A stretch of DNA of 64,000 bases, from positions 1,374,501-1,438,500 of the forward strand of contig CM060131.1 of the NCBI GenBank assembly GCA_030522415.1. The letters run 5' to 3'. The stretch comes from Channallabes apus. Taxonomy: Eukaryota > Chordata > Actinopteri > Siluriformes > Clariidae. Positions within the stretch are counted from its first letter, which is position 1. Every line of letters starts with the position of its first letter. The notes beneath the pieces are model-generated. The model searched no databases. It was not told the origin of the DNA and worked only from the letters and a program-made list of their open reading frames with translations. The translations under genes and the position numbers were made by a program. Of the stretch, positions 1 to 10,890 are shown in pieces.

Positions 1-253
1 AATGCAGTTTTTAAATGAAGGTTTACGTTATTAAGGGAGAAAAAAAACTCCAAATCTACATGGCCCTGTGTGAAAAAGTGATTGCCCCCCTTGTTAAAAA
101 ATAACTTAACTGTGGTTTATCACACCTGAGTTCAATTTCTGTAGTCACCCCCAGGCCTGATTACTGCCACACCTGTTTCAATCAAGAAATCACTTAAATA
201 GGAGCTACCTGACACAGAGAAGTAGACCAAAAGCACCTCAAAAGCTAGACATC

Positions 254-1276
254 ATGCCAAGATCCAAAGAAATTCAGGAACAAATGAGAACAAACGTAAT
301 TGAGATCTATCAGTCTGGTAAAGGTTATAAAGCCATTTCTAAAGCTTTGGGACTCCAGCGAACCACAGTGAGAGCCATTATCCACAAATGGCAAAAATAT
401 GGAACAGTGGTGAACCTTCCCAGGAGTGGCCGGCCGATCAAAATTACCCCAAGAGCGCAGAGACAACTCATCCGAGAGGCCACAAAAGACCCCAGGACAA
501 CATCTAAAGAACTGCAGGCCTCACTTGCCTCAATTAAGGTCAGTGTTCACGACTCCACCATAAGAAAGAGACTGGGCAAAAACGGCCTGCATGGCAGATT
601 TCCAAGGCGCAAACTACTTTATAGCAAAAAGAACATTAAGGCTCGTCTCTATTTTGCTAAAAAACATCTCAATGATTGCCAAGACTTTTGGGAAAATACC
701 TTGTGGACCGACGAGACAAAAGTTGAACTTTTTGGAAGGTGCGTGTCCCGTTACATCTGGCGTAAAAGTAACACAGCATTTCAGAAAAAGAACATCATAC
801 CAACAGTAAAATATGGTGGTGGTAGTGTGATGGTCTGGGGTTGTTTTGCTGCTTCAGGACCTGGAAGGCTTGCTGTGATAGATGGAACCATGAATTCTAC
901 TGTCTACCAAAAAATCCTGAAGGAGAATGTCCGGCCATCTGTTCGTCAACTCAAGCTGAAGCGATCTTGGGTGCTGCAGCAGGACAATGACCCAAAACAC
1001 ACCAGCAAATCCACCTCTGAATGGCTGAAGAAAAACAAAATGAAGACTTTGGAGTGGCCTAGTCAAAGTCCTGACCTGAATCCTATTGAGATGTTGTGGC
1101 ATAACCTTAAAAAGGCGGTTCATGCTAGAAAACCCTCAAATAAAGCTGAATTTCAACAATTCTGCAAAGATGAGTGGGCCAAAATTCCTCCAGAGCGCTG
1201 TAAAAGACTCGTTGCAAGTTATCGCAAACGCTTGATTGCAGTTATTGCTGCTAAGGGTGGCCCAACCAGTTATTAG
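254..1276 (+). CDS. Tc1-like transposase, DD34E, 340 aa, intact
   Basis: Cut-and-paste transposase that binds the element's inverted repeats and inserts at TA dinucleotides in the nucleus. An ATG start follows a short 5' leader and the product is the normal family length (about 340 aa). The N-terminal 110 residues form paired helix-turn-helix domains with a GRPI linker (family GRPR motif). The catalytic triad is complete: Asp153 in LWTDET, Asp244 in QQDNDPKHTS and Glu279 in NPIEMLW, with 34 residues between the second Asp and the Glu. There is no internal stop or frameshift, so the gene could be functional; residue-level damage cannot be excluded from sequence alone. Confidence 0.93.
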   Translation: MPRSKEIQEQMRTNVIEIYQSGKGYKAISKALGLQRTTVRAIIHKWQKYGTVVNLPRSGRPIKITPRAQRQLIREATKDPRTTSKELQASLASIKVSVHDSTIRKRLGKNGLHGRFPRRKLLYSKKNIKARLYFAKKHLNDCQDFWENTLWTDETKVELFGRCVSRYIWRKSNTAFQKKNIIPTVKYGGGSVMVWGCFAASGPGRLAVIDGTMNSTVYQKILKENVRPSVRQLKLKRSWVLQQDNDPKHTSKSTSEWLKKNKMKTLEWPSQSPDLNPIEMLWHNLKKAVHARKPSNKAEFQQFCKDEWAKIPPERCKRLVASYRKRLIAVIAAKGGPTSY

Positions 1277-1288
1277 GTTCAGGGGGCA

Positions 1289-1496
1289 ATTACTTTTTCA
1301 CACAGGGCCATGTAGAATTGGATTTTTTTTTCTCCCTAAATAATAAAACCCCTCATTTAAAAACTGCATTTTGTGTTTACTTGTGTTATCTTTGACTAAT
1401 AGTTAAATGTGTTTGATGATCAGAAACATTTTGTGACAAACATGCAAAAGAATAAGAAATCAGGAGGGGGGGCAAATAGTTTTTCACACCACTGTA
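1289..1496. repeat. Right terminal inverted repeat of Tc1 copy 1
   Basis: Long inverted repeat whose inner 80 or so bases are the reverse complement of bases 1-108 (shared blocks include ACACAGGGCCATGTAGA and AAAAACTGCATTTTGTG). The outer end reads TTTTTCACACCACTG. Internal direct copies of the transposase-binding blocks are expected in this family. Confidence 0.88.
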
Positions 1497-2165
1497 TATA
1501 TTTTTATGTCACATACACTTTACTGCATGCTACAAACAAATATGAAAGTTCAGTAGCACGGCAGTTTGCCGAGCATTTGATAACGCATTGTGTGTTTAGC
1601 TTACGGCCATATGTGTACATGTAAATGAACCGTGCTTACACTATTCTTACTTATTGCAACGTGACCACAGTTTTGTAATTTATATTCTGTATATGGATGG
1701 CTGAGGAAACCCGAAGGCTCATCCGTGTTCGTGGTGAAAATGAGCAACTTTGTTAAAAATCGAAATACGGCGCAAAAAACCTTTGGGAGTGAGTAATCTC
1801 TCTCTTATTGGAATGTGTGATAAACATCGGCGCATGTCCTCTGACGTAACATTAGGAACCAGCGACAACGTATGATGACGTATAACAGTGGTGTCCCATT
1901 TCTTAGGGGAAATATTTATACCCTTCCCCTTTCCACTTCGTTTCAAGGGACAAGGGGAAGAAAATAGAATTGTGATTCAGCCTAAGTAAAACTCACCCGT
2001 AATTGTCAGGTAAAATTTACTTAATTAAATTAACAATAAAAGAAATCAAGTAAAAGTTACATAATTATATTTAATGCACAAATTAGATTTATTTAAAATA
2101 ATCAAATAAAGTTAATTCATTATTGTATCAGCAGGAACCTTAATTTTATGAAATTACTATCATTT
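1497..2165. other. Unassigned AT-rich stretch, possible transposon interior
   Basis: No supported gene. A block near 1985-1995 (GATTCAGCCTAAG) is the reverse complement of a block near 23128 (TTAAGGCTGAATC) and both are followed inward by pyrimidine/purine-rich CCTTCCCC or GGGGAAG tracts, suggesting two ends of one repeat family. The Tc1 copy to the left may have inserted into this element. Confidence 0.35.
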
Positions 2166-2734
2166 TGTTTTGTGAGATTTTCCCTTAACTTGGTTTTATC
2201 AATTTATATTACTCCCTATAATAATGTAAACATTGCTAATTTATGTTTTGGAAAGAAACTTAAGTAATTATTTCATCTATATCTTTCATAAATCACACAA
2301 CTAAAATATAATTAAACAGTTTATTCACCAACATTACCAAATATTTGTGACATTCACAGTCTAGATCCAAGTTGTCTTTTTAATAAAAGTGCATTCAGCT
2401 AAATTTTGCATCCATAGAAAAAACTGCACGGCACCAGGGCCTGAAATACTTGTTTTAAACAAAATTGTGTAAAATAATAATAAATAAATAAAATACAGCA
2501 TTCGTTTAGAAATAAAATACAGCAGAAAATACATTAAACAAACTGTAGAATAAACGTTAAAACTTAATAGCCCTCGGAAGCAGTGAAGTTGCAACATTCA
2601 AATCAGCACTCTGGACTAGTGCACTTAAAAGTATGCCATTGAAACCATAACGCATTAAACCATTTTAAGCTGAACATGTAAACACAACATGTAAAGACTT
2701 GTAGTCAAGCCAAATCAAATGTTTTAAGATAACT

Positions 2735-2968
2735 TCATCTTAAAGCTTGCACTTTTGGTGATAGCTTAATCCCATCAAGTTCTAGAAGAACTTTCTGAAA
2801 ATAGCTCAAATGTGTAGCGCAGTGCTCGGAGCTATTGCCACATTCTTGCAAAATTTCCTCTCCTTCAAGGATTATGGATACACCAACCGGTTCTTCCCCT
2901 TCAACAGCACAGACGACAAGGATTTTAAGAAGGTGCATACTGGCATCACTTCGTCGGTCCCCCTGCAT
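2735..2968 (-). pseudogene. Terminal-exon-like coding fragment carried by the TIR transposon
   Basis: Open for 77 codons on the minus strand, with a protein-like composition: VSIILEGEEIL in the middle and YFQKVLLELDGIKLSPKVQ near the end. From memory this resembles the C-terminus of a large uncharacterised teleost family often named sterile alpha motif domain-containing protein 3-like; I could not search for it. The related copy near 24570-24760 has an internal deletion, which fits a decaying captured exon. A promoter-like exon with a splice donor lies upstream on the same strand at 4213-4421. It could also be an unrelated chance frame. Confidence 0.4.
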
Positions 2969-4212
2969 AAAATGTACAAGAAAATAAATAATTTATTTTG
3001 AGAAACAAAAAAAAAAATCTGAATTGCTTCAACCTGTGCTGACTTCATTTCACAGAGAAAAAAATAATAATAAAAATAATTGATAATAAAAAATGACCAT
3101 CACTTCATATACTTCAGATTGTTAAACTTGGGTTAAATTGCTTTAGCAATAATCTTGCATCACTAAAACATTGTAAAACATGGCATGAGATGGCTACACT
3201 CCATAGATTACTCTGCACCTTTACAGTGTCAGGAAATCCTATGATGAATGCTGAGTTTGTATTTAAAGGGTTAGTCCAAACATGAAAATTCGTTCAATAA
3301 TTACTCAGATTTATATATTCATTTGCATTTATATGCTTCTGTCCAATACAACAAACATTATATTCAAGGTACTCATAAATTGTATAATTAATAAGAAAAC
3401 AATGCTTTACCAGGCAATCATCAAAGAGATCCTCTTCAGATTCATGTCTCATCTTTACGCTTTGTTTCTGTGAAAATATTTACATTGTATCATTACATAA
3501 TCTTTTATTCGTACAACTACATTTAGGCATTTCTTCATCTTCTGTAAGTTTGCCTTTATCCAAAGCAAATTACAAAAGAGGAAGGCATCAAGCATGTCAA
3601 GCAGTGCTACTAACACAAAGTTTCTGACACCGTTAGAAAAATACAAGATAGATCAGCGAGGGATTAAGGAAAAAGTGAGAAGCAAGAATCATGTGTGGAA
3701 AGATTAAGCATGCAGGGTCACAGGATGACTCGACTTATTTTTATTGTCTGCAATGCGATTTAGACAAATTAGAGCAGCTGTCAATACTGTATGAACATAT
3801 GTACAGGTTCTTTACTCATAACTCATTAATAAAGTTCGGCTTCAGAAAAAAAACGTTTATTGCTAGTGCTCTTTTACCATTTAATGCTTTAACACACACG
3901 ACTCAGTTTGTTCAGAAATGGCATCTAACTGGCGAGCCTTTGTCTGAACACGCCGTTTTCACGAGGTGTGGCAGTAAGAAACACACATCTCGGTGTATTA
4001 ATAAGCGTGCTCGGTCCGTTATTTATTTATTTATTTACCACAGGACCCCTGGGGGGCTCCGTAGGTTCAGGTTTTTACACGAAAACGGTGTTTTGTGAAT
4101 CTCCACACTATTAAAAACTGAAATTGCTAATTGTACGTCCTGAGATTAAGATGAACATTAATTGGGAGTCATGAAAGCAAGAATCACATCCAAAAAAGAA
4201 AGCTAAACTTAC

Positions 4213-4421
4213 CTTGAACACGACAAACTCCAGCTCCAGCCACGCCGTGTTGTACCTCCGTGATGATTCCCAACCGACTGATCCACAGCGCGGGCACAGC
4301 GTCTCCAAACACGCATGCGCAGTTTAATTTGGACACGTTTTCGGCTTCAGTAGACACACAAAGCCGCGGCAAGTCACAGGATCCCTTTTCTCGAAACGCG
4401 CGTTTTTAATGGCGACATCTG
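4213..4421 (-). promoter_or_regulatory. Promoter/first-exon-like end of TIR transposon with splice donor
   Basis: Reading inward from the right end on the minus strand, a GC-rich stretch contains a near-perfect NRF1-type palindrome (GCATGCGC, 4312-4320) and ends in a strong donor, CAAG|GTAAGTTT, at 4213/4212. The same arrangement recurs in the other copy (25957-26237). This suggests the transposon end carries a promoter and a first exon reading into the element. Transcription is inferred. Confidence 0.45.
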
Positions 4422-4435
4422 TATGCACCTCAATG

Positions 4436-4541
4436 TTGCATATAGGTTTCATATATGCGCATATGTCCTCATATAGGTGAGGATATATGCGCATATAAAC
4501 TGCATATAGGTTTCATATATGCGCATATATCCTCATATAGG
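4436..4541. repeat. Two-unit tandem array with ATATGCGCATAT palindromes
   Basis: A block of about 40 bases beginning GCATATAGGTTTCATATATG occurs at about 4438-4477 and again at 4502-4541, with one or two differences. Between them is an inverted piece (GGATATATGCGCATATAAAC). The palindromic core ATATGCGCATAT or a one-base variant occurs three times. This could be the subterminal repeat of a small DNA transposon. Confidence 0.6.
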
Positions 4542-4886
4542 TTCTTTCCATGTGGGGCTGGGTCAGACACAGACAACGGGAAACAGGAACTGAGCTCTCA
4601 AACAAATGCTTCCCAACAGAATACCGTGGGTCGCATCACCAAAATTCTTTCACCGTGAGTGGCAGGAACTTCCAGACTACAACATATTGAATTCTCATGC
4701 CTGTAGAGTGTATTATACTGACGTGGCGACAGTGTAAAAACACCCTCCGATGTTAAATGCGAGCCGAAAATACTTTTGACTTTTGAGTACTTTTGAACGG
4801 CAAACAGGAATTAAGCTCTCAAGTAAGTAAACTAGACAGCAAGGTAAATACACAAAACTTACCGTCAAATAATTTTTTTCCCTCAA

Positions 4887-4947
<61 letters not shown>

Positions 4948-5229
4948 AAGCACCATGGCAAATCTCTCGTACTCAATTTTTGAACCTGTTTTAAACACAT
5001 ACACACATGCATACACATTTTTTATAGAAATGCACTTAGTTAATTTAATTTGCCTTACATTGTTGAATGAGGATGGGTTCCAAAACCAAAAATCAACATT
5101 GATTCAATGTTTGTCTTTTCAACACAGAAAAACAATGAATTATCAACATTGATTCAACATTATTTAGCATTGAATAATCAACCTCAACCAAAATGATGAT
5201 TCTGATGAAATTTCAACATTGAATCAATG
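4542..5229. other. Non-coding repeats: duplicated 20-mer-like blocks, TA/T microsatellite, ATTGATTCAATG repeats
   Basis: No gene is supported. A motif like AACAGGAACTGAGCTCTCAA occurs at about 4582 and, diverged, at about 4803. At 5090-5229 variants of CAACATTGATTCAATG occur several times in direct and inverted form, as seen at the ends of small fish DNA transposons or SINE-like repeats. Confidence 0.5.
4891..4947. repeat. (TA)15 (T)27 microsatellite
   Basis: Perfect TA dinucleotide run at 4891-4920 followed directly by a 27-base T run. Confidence 0.95.
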
Positions 5230-5783
5230 TCACCTTGGTATCTGGGTCTGCTCGCCGAACACTATCTGGAAGGCTATTCCAAAGCGTTGGAGCTAAATAT
5301 GAAGATGTCCTACCCCCTTTTGTAGATTTTGAAATTCTGGGAACTAGAAGTCTGGAGTTTTGTGATCTTAAGGCGCGTGGTGGATTGTAGCGTATCAGAA
5401 GACTGGTTAGGTATGTGGGAGCTAAACCATTTAAGGCCTTGTATGTAAGTAATACTATTTTGTAATTTATTCTAAACTGAACAGGTAGCCAGTGCAGGGA
5501 TGATAATATTGGGGTTATATGATCATATTTTCTGGATCTAGTGAGAACCCTGGCAGCTGCATTTTGGATTAACTGAAGCTTGTTTATTGAGGATGCAGGA
5601 CAACCACCTAGTAATGCATTACAATAGTCCAGTCTGGAGGTCATGAATGCATGAACTAGCTTTTCTGCATCAGATACGGATAAGATGCTCCTAAGTTTGG
5701 CAATATTTCTAAGATGGAAAAAGGCTGTTTTTGTGATATTTGAAATGTGATTTTCAAAGGACAAGTTACTGTCTAATATTACG
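5230..5783 (-). pseudogene. L2-type LINE ORF2 C-terminal fragment (LINE copy 3)
   Basis: About 183 codons on the minus strand match the C-terminal third of the L2 ORF2 at 6904-9873: [38 protein letters not shown] and [12 protein letters not shown] all have direct counterparts. It starts just after the reverse-transcriptase palm (GVILDSNLSF) and stops before the natural C-terminus, so it is truncated at both ends. Similarity is roughly two-thirds identity by eye, marking it as an older, different subfamily from the LINE immediately to its right. Confidence 0.88.
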
Positions 5784-5912
5784 CCCCAGGTAGCTTCCTG
5801 TTTTCGTATCGTTGCCGCGAAAGTTTCGCAACGCGCGAGTTTCCTCGTCTAAGAACAACAAACGGAATTCATCTCCAAACAACTAAACCTCCGACACAGA
5901 GGGTACGTTATA

Positions 5913-6807
5913 ATGTCTACCGTTCACCTTGTTCAGTGTGTAGAGTGCAGGATGTTTAGACATTCTTCCTCCGTCATTAGCGATAGTTTTATTTGTGATA
6001 GGTGTGTTAGTGAGCACTCTGACGGAGAAGATATCAGCGTTAGAGGAGCGCATCCAGACTTTAGAGAGTGTTAGACAGTGTGAGAGCAGCGTTATTCCTG
6101 TAGCGGACAGTCTGGGTGCCACAGGCGAAGATAAACAGCCCCCGACTCCGGCATTAGAGCCCTCACAGCGGGGCGAGTGGGTGACGACTCGGCGGCATAC
6201 TCGTTCAGCCAAAGCTAACGCTAAGGCTAGCCCACCGGAGCACACATCCTCTGCGCCTCACGTGTCCAACAGGTTTGCTCTCCTCAGTGCTGCACCCGCT
6301 GAGAAACCTGAAAGAGCTCTGGTTATAGGAGACTCTATACTCAGACACGTGACATTAGCTAGACCTTTAGGGGCGCCAGCGGCAGTGGTTAGGTGTATCC
6401 TGGGAGCCAGAGCACCGGACATAGCAGGTAATCTAGGACAGCACAGGTTCTCTAAGATAGTGGTACATGCTGGAGCTAATGATATACACCTTCGTCAGTC
6501 AGAGGTTAGTAAGAGTAACTTTACAGAGGTGTTTAAATTAGCGAAGGCGATGTCCGATGAAGTAATATGCTCTGGTCCCATCCCAATGAGACGTGGCGAC
6601 ATAGCTTACAGCAGGTTATGGTCGCTGAACCGCTGGATGTCCAGGTGGTGCTCCAAAAATAATGTGGGCTTCATAGATAATTGGAAGACCTTTGAGGGCA
6701 AAGCTGGCCTGTTAGGGCGGGACGGTGTCCATCCCACTCGGGAAGGTGCTGCTCTCATTTCCTGTAGTATAGCTCATAGTCTCAGTAGAGGTCTAGTTAA
6801 TCGGTGA
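5913..6807 (+). CDS. L2 ORF1 protein: zinc motif, coiled coil, SGNH esterase-like domain (one frameshift)
   Basis: ORF1 products of CR1/L2 LINEs bind RNA or lipid and support retrotransposition. The first ATG (5913) opens a frame with QCVECRMF and FICDRC, a CxxC...CxxC zinc-finger-like pair; this frame ends at a TAG near 6070. The frame open from 5995 (GTG, no ATG) to 6807 continues with a coiled coil (EKISALEERIQTLESV) and a domain with VIGDSILRH, VHAGANDIH and DGVHPTREG, the block I (GDS), block III (GxND) and block V (DxxH) signatures of SGNH/GDSL esterases. The two parts are joined by an apparent +1 shift at about 6000-6015. The C-terminal frame is intact. Confidence 0.75.
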
Positions 6808-9800
6808 CAATCCAGAGCCCAGGCCAGGGAGCAGACAGACAGGCTAAACCAACCGTCTGCTAGCTGCATAGAGTCGTCACTCAGGGTTCACCTTATTGAG
6901 ACTGTGTCTGTTCCCCGAGCTAAGCAAAAATGTAGAAAGACTCAGAAAGTCTATTTCAATAATCTAATTAACATAAAGACCACAAACTCCGATCATACTG
7001 AATGCGCAGCCGGCACCTCTGATCTGAAGCTAGGATTGTTAAATATTAGATCTCTCGCATCAAAAGCAGTTATTGTTAATGAAATTATCACAGATCAGGC
7101 GTTTAATATACTCTGTTTAACTGAAACATGGGTTAAACAGGACGAGTATGTAGCTCTAAATGAAGCTAGTCCTCCTGGATACAGCTACATACACCAGCCT
7201 CGGTCAACTGGTAGAGGAGGAGGCGTCGCAGTTATTCATAATGATAATCTGTCTATCGTACAAAAACACGGACACAAATTTAACTCATTTGAAATTCTCT
7301 ATAGTAACATAAGTGTACTTAAGTATATTAAGTCAGCTCAGTCGATTCCACTAATTATAAATTACAGTCCTCCAGGGCCGTATTCTGAATTTCTTAGTGA
7401 ATTTGCAGATTTCATCTCAAACCTGGTCGTTTCTGTAGACAAAGTGTTAATTGCTGGAGATTTTAATATTCATTTTGAGAATCCAGAAGACCCTCTGAGA
7501 ACAGCATTTATATCCATACTGGACTCCGTAGGCGTAAATCAGTGTGTAGTAGGACCCACTCATAAAGCAGGTCACACTTTAGATTTAGTAATATTCTTCG
7601 GATTAATTATAAGAAATGTATTCACAATTCCACTGTCTGAAATTATCTCAGATCACTATCTTGTCTCCATTCAAGTGTGTCACAGTGATAATGTACGCAC
7701 AGCACCGCGCTACCGTATTAAACGTACATTCACATCAACTACCACACAGAGTTTTATCAGTAATCTCCCAGAGTTACCAAATTCGATTAGGCCACCGTCT
7801 GACCCCACAGAACTTGATCAGGTGACTGAATATTTAGAGTCGACACTTCGTTGTACCTTAGATAATGTAGCTCCAGCTAAAAGAAAAATTATTAGAGATA
7901 AGAAACTCGCTCCCTGGTATAACGATCACACGCGCACTTTAAAACAGACTGCTCGGAAATTAGAGCGTAAATGGCGTCAAACTAAATTGTTGGTATTTCA
8001 AATAGCATGGAAACAGAGCATCCTGAACTATAGGAAAGCTCTTAGTGTAGCTAGATCAACGTATCTCTTCACTCTTATAGAAGAAAATAAAAATAATCCT
8101 AGATTTTTATTTAATACCGTAGCCAAATTAACCAGAAATAAGACCACTACAGAAATCTCCACAACAACATCATGCAATAGTGAGGACTTCATTAACTTTT
8201 TTAATAATAAAATTGTAAATATCAGGCATAAAATTGAGGCTTTGAAACCAAACAATGTAATTGATACAGATGTTAACCTAGCCATGTCAGATTCAAACCT
8301 AGAATACTTTACTCCTCTTGAAGAGAATGAACTAATTTCACTCATCTCTTCTGCAAATTCATCAACCTGTATATTAGATCCTATACCGACACATTTTCTT
8401 AAACAGATAGTACCAGTAATAACAGAACCGCTGTTGAGAATAATTAATTCCTCACTCAGCATTGGTTATGTTCCAAAATCTTTTAAAGTAGCAGTTATTA
8501 AACCAATAATTAAGAAACCTGACCTCGACCCCTGTCAGCTGTCCAATTACAGGCCAATATCAAACCTCCCCTTTATCTCTAAGATTCTGGAAAAGATAGT
8601 AGCGGAGCAGCTATGCTCATATCTACATAGAAATGACATACATGAACTGTATCAGTCAGGATTTAGGCCTCATCACAGCACAGAAACACCACTCGTTAAA
8701 GTAGTAAATGACCTCCTATTGGCCTCTGATCAGGGTTGTGTAACTATGCTTGTATTACTCGACCTCAGTGCAGCTTTTGACACTATTGATCATGCTATTC
8801 TTCTTCACAGATTAGAAAATGTAGTAGGAATTAAGGGTACAGCCCTCTCCTGTCTCAGATCCTATTTGACCGATCGTTATCAGTATGTAGACTTAAATGG
8901 TGATTATTCTGCATGTTCTCTAGTGGAGTTTGGCGTTCCGCAGGGTTCAGTTTTAGGCCCACTGCTTTTTTCCCTTTACATGCTTCCTCTGGGCAACATA
9001 ATCCGTAAGCATGGTATTAGTTTTCATTGTTATGCTGACGACACACAGCTATACGTCTCAACAAAACCTGATGAGAAAAACCATTTTACTAAAGTTGAGC
9101 AATGTGTGCAGGACATAAGAAATTTGATGCTAATTAACTTCCTTCTGCTTAATCCGGATAAGACAGAAGTTCTAGTCATAGGACCGCATACAGCTAGAAG
9201 TAAAATCTTAGATCACACCGTAACTTTAGATGGCCTTTCTGTTCCGTCAAGTGCAACAGTAAAAGACCTCGGCGTGATTATAGATTCCAGCCTTTCATTT
9301 GAAGCTCATGTAGATAATATCACCAGGATAGCATTCTTTCACCTCAGAAATATCGCCAAAATAAGAAATATATTGTCGCTAAACGATGCAGAAAAACTAG
9401 TTCATGCTTTTATCACTTCTAGGTTGGACTATTGTAATGCCTTACTGTCTGGTTGTTCAGTTAGGTGCATAAACAAGCTTCAGCTAGTCCAGAATGCAGC
9501 AGCGAGATTCCTCACTAGAACCAGAAGATATGAGCACATCACCCCTATCCTATCTTCACTGCATTGGCTCCCTGTGAAATTTCGCATTGATTTTAAAATA
9601 CTACTCTTGACATATAAGGCATTAAATGGTCTCGCCCCGCAGTATCTGAGCGAACTGCTAGTGTCTTACGATCCGCCACGCCTACTTCGGTCAAAGGATG
9701 CAGGTTGCTTATCAGTACCGCGTATTATGAAAACTACAGCTGGGGGCAGAGCTTTTTCTTACAAAGCCCCAAAATTATGGAATAGTCTTCCAAATAGTGT

Positions 9801-9873
9801 TCGGGACTCAGACACAGTCTCAGTGTTTAAGTCTAGGCTCAAAACCTATTTATTTAGCCAAGCATTTTTATAA
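6808..9873 (+). CDS. L2 ORF2: APE endonuclease plus reverse transcriptase
   Basis: The frame is open from just after the ORF1 TGA (6805-6807) to 9873, with no ATG near the start; 6904 is a GTG. The apurinic-like endonuclease domain comes first: [37 protein letters not shown] and SDHYLVSI are its canonical blocks. The reverse transcriptase follows with [38 protein letters not shown] and the catalytic CYADDTQLY, then a conserved C-terminal region ([19 protein letters not shown]). It nicks the target and primes cDNA synthesis from it. No internal stop is seen, so it may be recently active. Expression through termination-reinitiation or stop readthrough after ORF1 is inferred. Confidence 0.9.
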   Translation, partial: QSRAQAREQTDRLNQPSASCIESSLRVHLIETVSVPRAKQKCRKTQKVYFNNLINIKTTNSDHTECAAGTSDLKLGLLNIRSLASKAVIVNEIITDQAFNILCLTETWVKQDEYVALNEASPPGYSYIHQPRSTGRGGGVAVIHNDNLSIVQKHGHKFNSFEILYSNISVLKYIKSAQSIPLIINYSPPGPYSEFLSEFADFISNLVVSVDKVLIAGDFNIHFENPEDPLRTAFISILDSVGVNQCVVGPTHKAGHTLDLVIFFGLIIRNVFTIPLSEIISDHYLVSIQVCHSDNVRTAPRYRIKRTFTSTTTQSFISNLPELPNSIRPPSDPTELDQVTEYLESTLRCTLDNVAPAKRKIIRDKKLAPWYNDHTRTLKQTARKLERKWRQTKLLVFQIAWKQSILNYRKALSVARSTYLFTLIEENKNNPRFLFNTVAKLTRNKTTTEISTTTSCNSEDFINFFNNKIVNIRHKIEALKPNNVIDTDVNLAMSDSNLEYFTPLEENELISLISSANSSTCILDPIPTHFLKQIVPVITEPLLRIINSSLSIGYVPKSFKVAVIKPIIKKPDLDPCQLSNYRPISNLPFISKILEKIVAEQLCSYLHRNDIHELYQSGFRPHHSTETPLVKVVNDLLLASDQGCVTMLVLLDLSAAFDTIDHAILLHRLENVVGIKGTALSCLRSYLTDRYQYVDLNGDYSACSLVEFGVPQGSVLGPLLFSLYMLPLGNIIRKHGISFHCYADDTQLYVSTKPDEKNHFTKVEQCVQDIRNLMLINFLLLNPDKTEVLVIGPHTARSKILDHTVTLDGLSVPSSATVKDLGVIIDSSLSFEAHVDNITRIAFFHLRNIAKIRNILSLNDAEKLVHAFITSRLDYCNALLSGCSVRCINKLQLVQNAAARFLTRTRRYEHITPILSSLHWLPVKFRIDFKILLLTYKALNGLAPQYLSELLVSYDPPRLLRSKDAGCLSVPRIMKTTAGGRAFSYKAPKLWNSLPNSVRDSDTVSVFKSRLKTYLFSQAFL

Positions 9874-10890
9874 ATAGATCTGCCATAAGGTAAAGGAGCA
9901 GATCTGGGGGACTCATGGACGTAGAGTATTATGGTGAACTGGTATGTTTAGATGCTGTCTTCCTCAGTCTCATTTGATCACTCAGGTTTGTTGACGGTGA
10001 GGTGATTGTTTGCTTTACATCTCAGGGAGCCCTCATGTTTGTGTTTCCTTCTGGCTCTCCCTTTTAGTTATTCTGTCATAGTTAGTCCTGCCGGAGTCCC
10101 TGCTTGCACTCTACAGGAAATATACATTCACATTAGACATTGTGACTGTGACCAAACCTAATTGCAATCTCTTCTCCTGTTCTCTTCCTCCCCCTCTTTC
10201 TCTTTCCTCTCTCCCCCTGTCTCCCCCTTTCACTCTTTCTCTCTCTCTCTCTGTCGAGCTACACATGTGGTTCCTGAGCTGCCAGTGATCCAGACTCCCT
10301 CTGCCCTCCGGACCTGTCTGATCCATCCTGGTGCCCGGTTTCTGGTTGGAGGTCTCATCGCATGGATGCCCCGTGTGTCTCTTTAGGATGCGCCTGGTGT
10401 CTGGGGATGATTCTATCTACTTAGAAGATGGTTCTGGCCTCGACTGGTGTTGTCAGCAGTTTCTCTGAGGACTTGACAATTCGATAGTTCACGACTGGAA
10501 CTTTCTACAAGTCTATCTGTGTCTCGAATAACTACTGGACTCCATTTTACATCAACTATTATAACATCAATTAACATCAACTATTATAGCTGAACCTAAC
10601 ACAACACTGTATAAATGCAGATCATTTCCTGCTATCTGTTTCACCCAGATGAGGATGGGTTCCCTGTCGAGTCTGGTTCCTCTCAAGGTTTCTTCCTATT
10701 ACCATCTCAGGGAGTTTTTCCTTGCCACTGTCACCCTCGGGCTTGCTCACCAGGGACTATCTGAACATTTTGATTAATACACATTCACATTCCATACAAA
10801 CTTAAATAATTCTTTTGATTGTGTAAAGCTGTTTTGAGACAATGTCAATTGTTAAAAGCGCTATACAAATAAAACTGAATTGAATTGAAT
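9874..10890 (+). other. L2 copy 1 3' UTR with (TGAAT)n tail
   Basis: Non-coding 3' region, almost identical to 15460-16472 in L2 copy 2. It holds a CT-rich tract around 10160-10250 and ends with the element's recognition tail (AGCGCTATACAAATAAAA) and TGAAT repeats at 10876-10890. Confidence 0.85.

Larger units (their letters stand above)
1..1496 (+). mobile_element. Tc1-like DNA transposon, copy 1, nearly complete
   Basis: A Tc1/mariner element with an intact transposase. Bases 1-108 are the inner part of the left inverted repeat; their reverse complement is found at about 1290-1371. The right repeat continues outward to about 1496, ending CACCACTG followed by TA, so roughly 125 bases of the left outer repeat lie before the window. 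The long (about 210 base) inverted repeats are typical of fish Tc1 families. The TA after position 1496 is the expected Tc1 target dinucleotide. Two further fragments of the same family lie at 10891-11740 and 30526-30838. Confidence 0.93.
2166..4421. mobile_element. TIR DNA transposon, partial copy (right end), homologous to 24006-26237
   Basis: This 2.25-kb stretch aligns in the same orientation with 24006-26237, with about 5% substitutions plus indels by eye. Its right end GGCGACATCTG at 4421 followed by TA is the terminus of the element defined at 17955-26237. No matching left terminus lies between 1497 and 2165, so the left part is missing or lies before the Tc1 copy. No transposase is visible, so it is non-autonomous as seen here. 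Confidence 0.7.
5784..10890 (+). mobile_element. L2-type LINE, copy 1, near full length
   Basis: A 5.1-kb non-LTR retrotransposon: short GC-rich 5' region, ORF1, ORF2, about 1 kb of 3' UTR with a CT-rich patch (10160-10250), then the conserved tail TTAAAAGCGCTATACAAATA and (TGAAT)n. ORF1 with an esterase-like domain, an APE endonuclease and a short-repeat tail instead of poly(A) place it in the CR1/L2 group. It abuts the Tc1 copy 2 remnant on its right, consistent with insertion there. No clear target duplication was identified. Confidence 0.88.
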
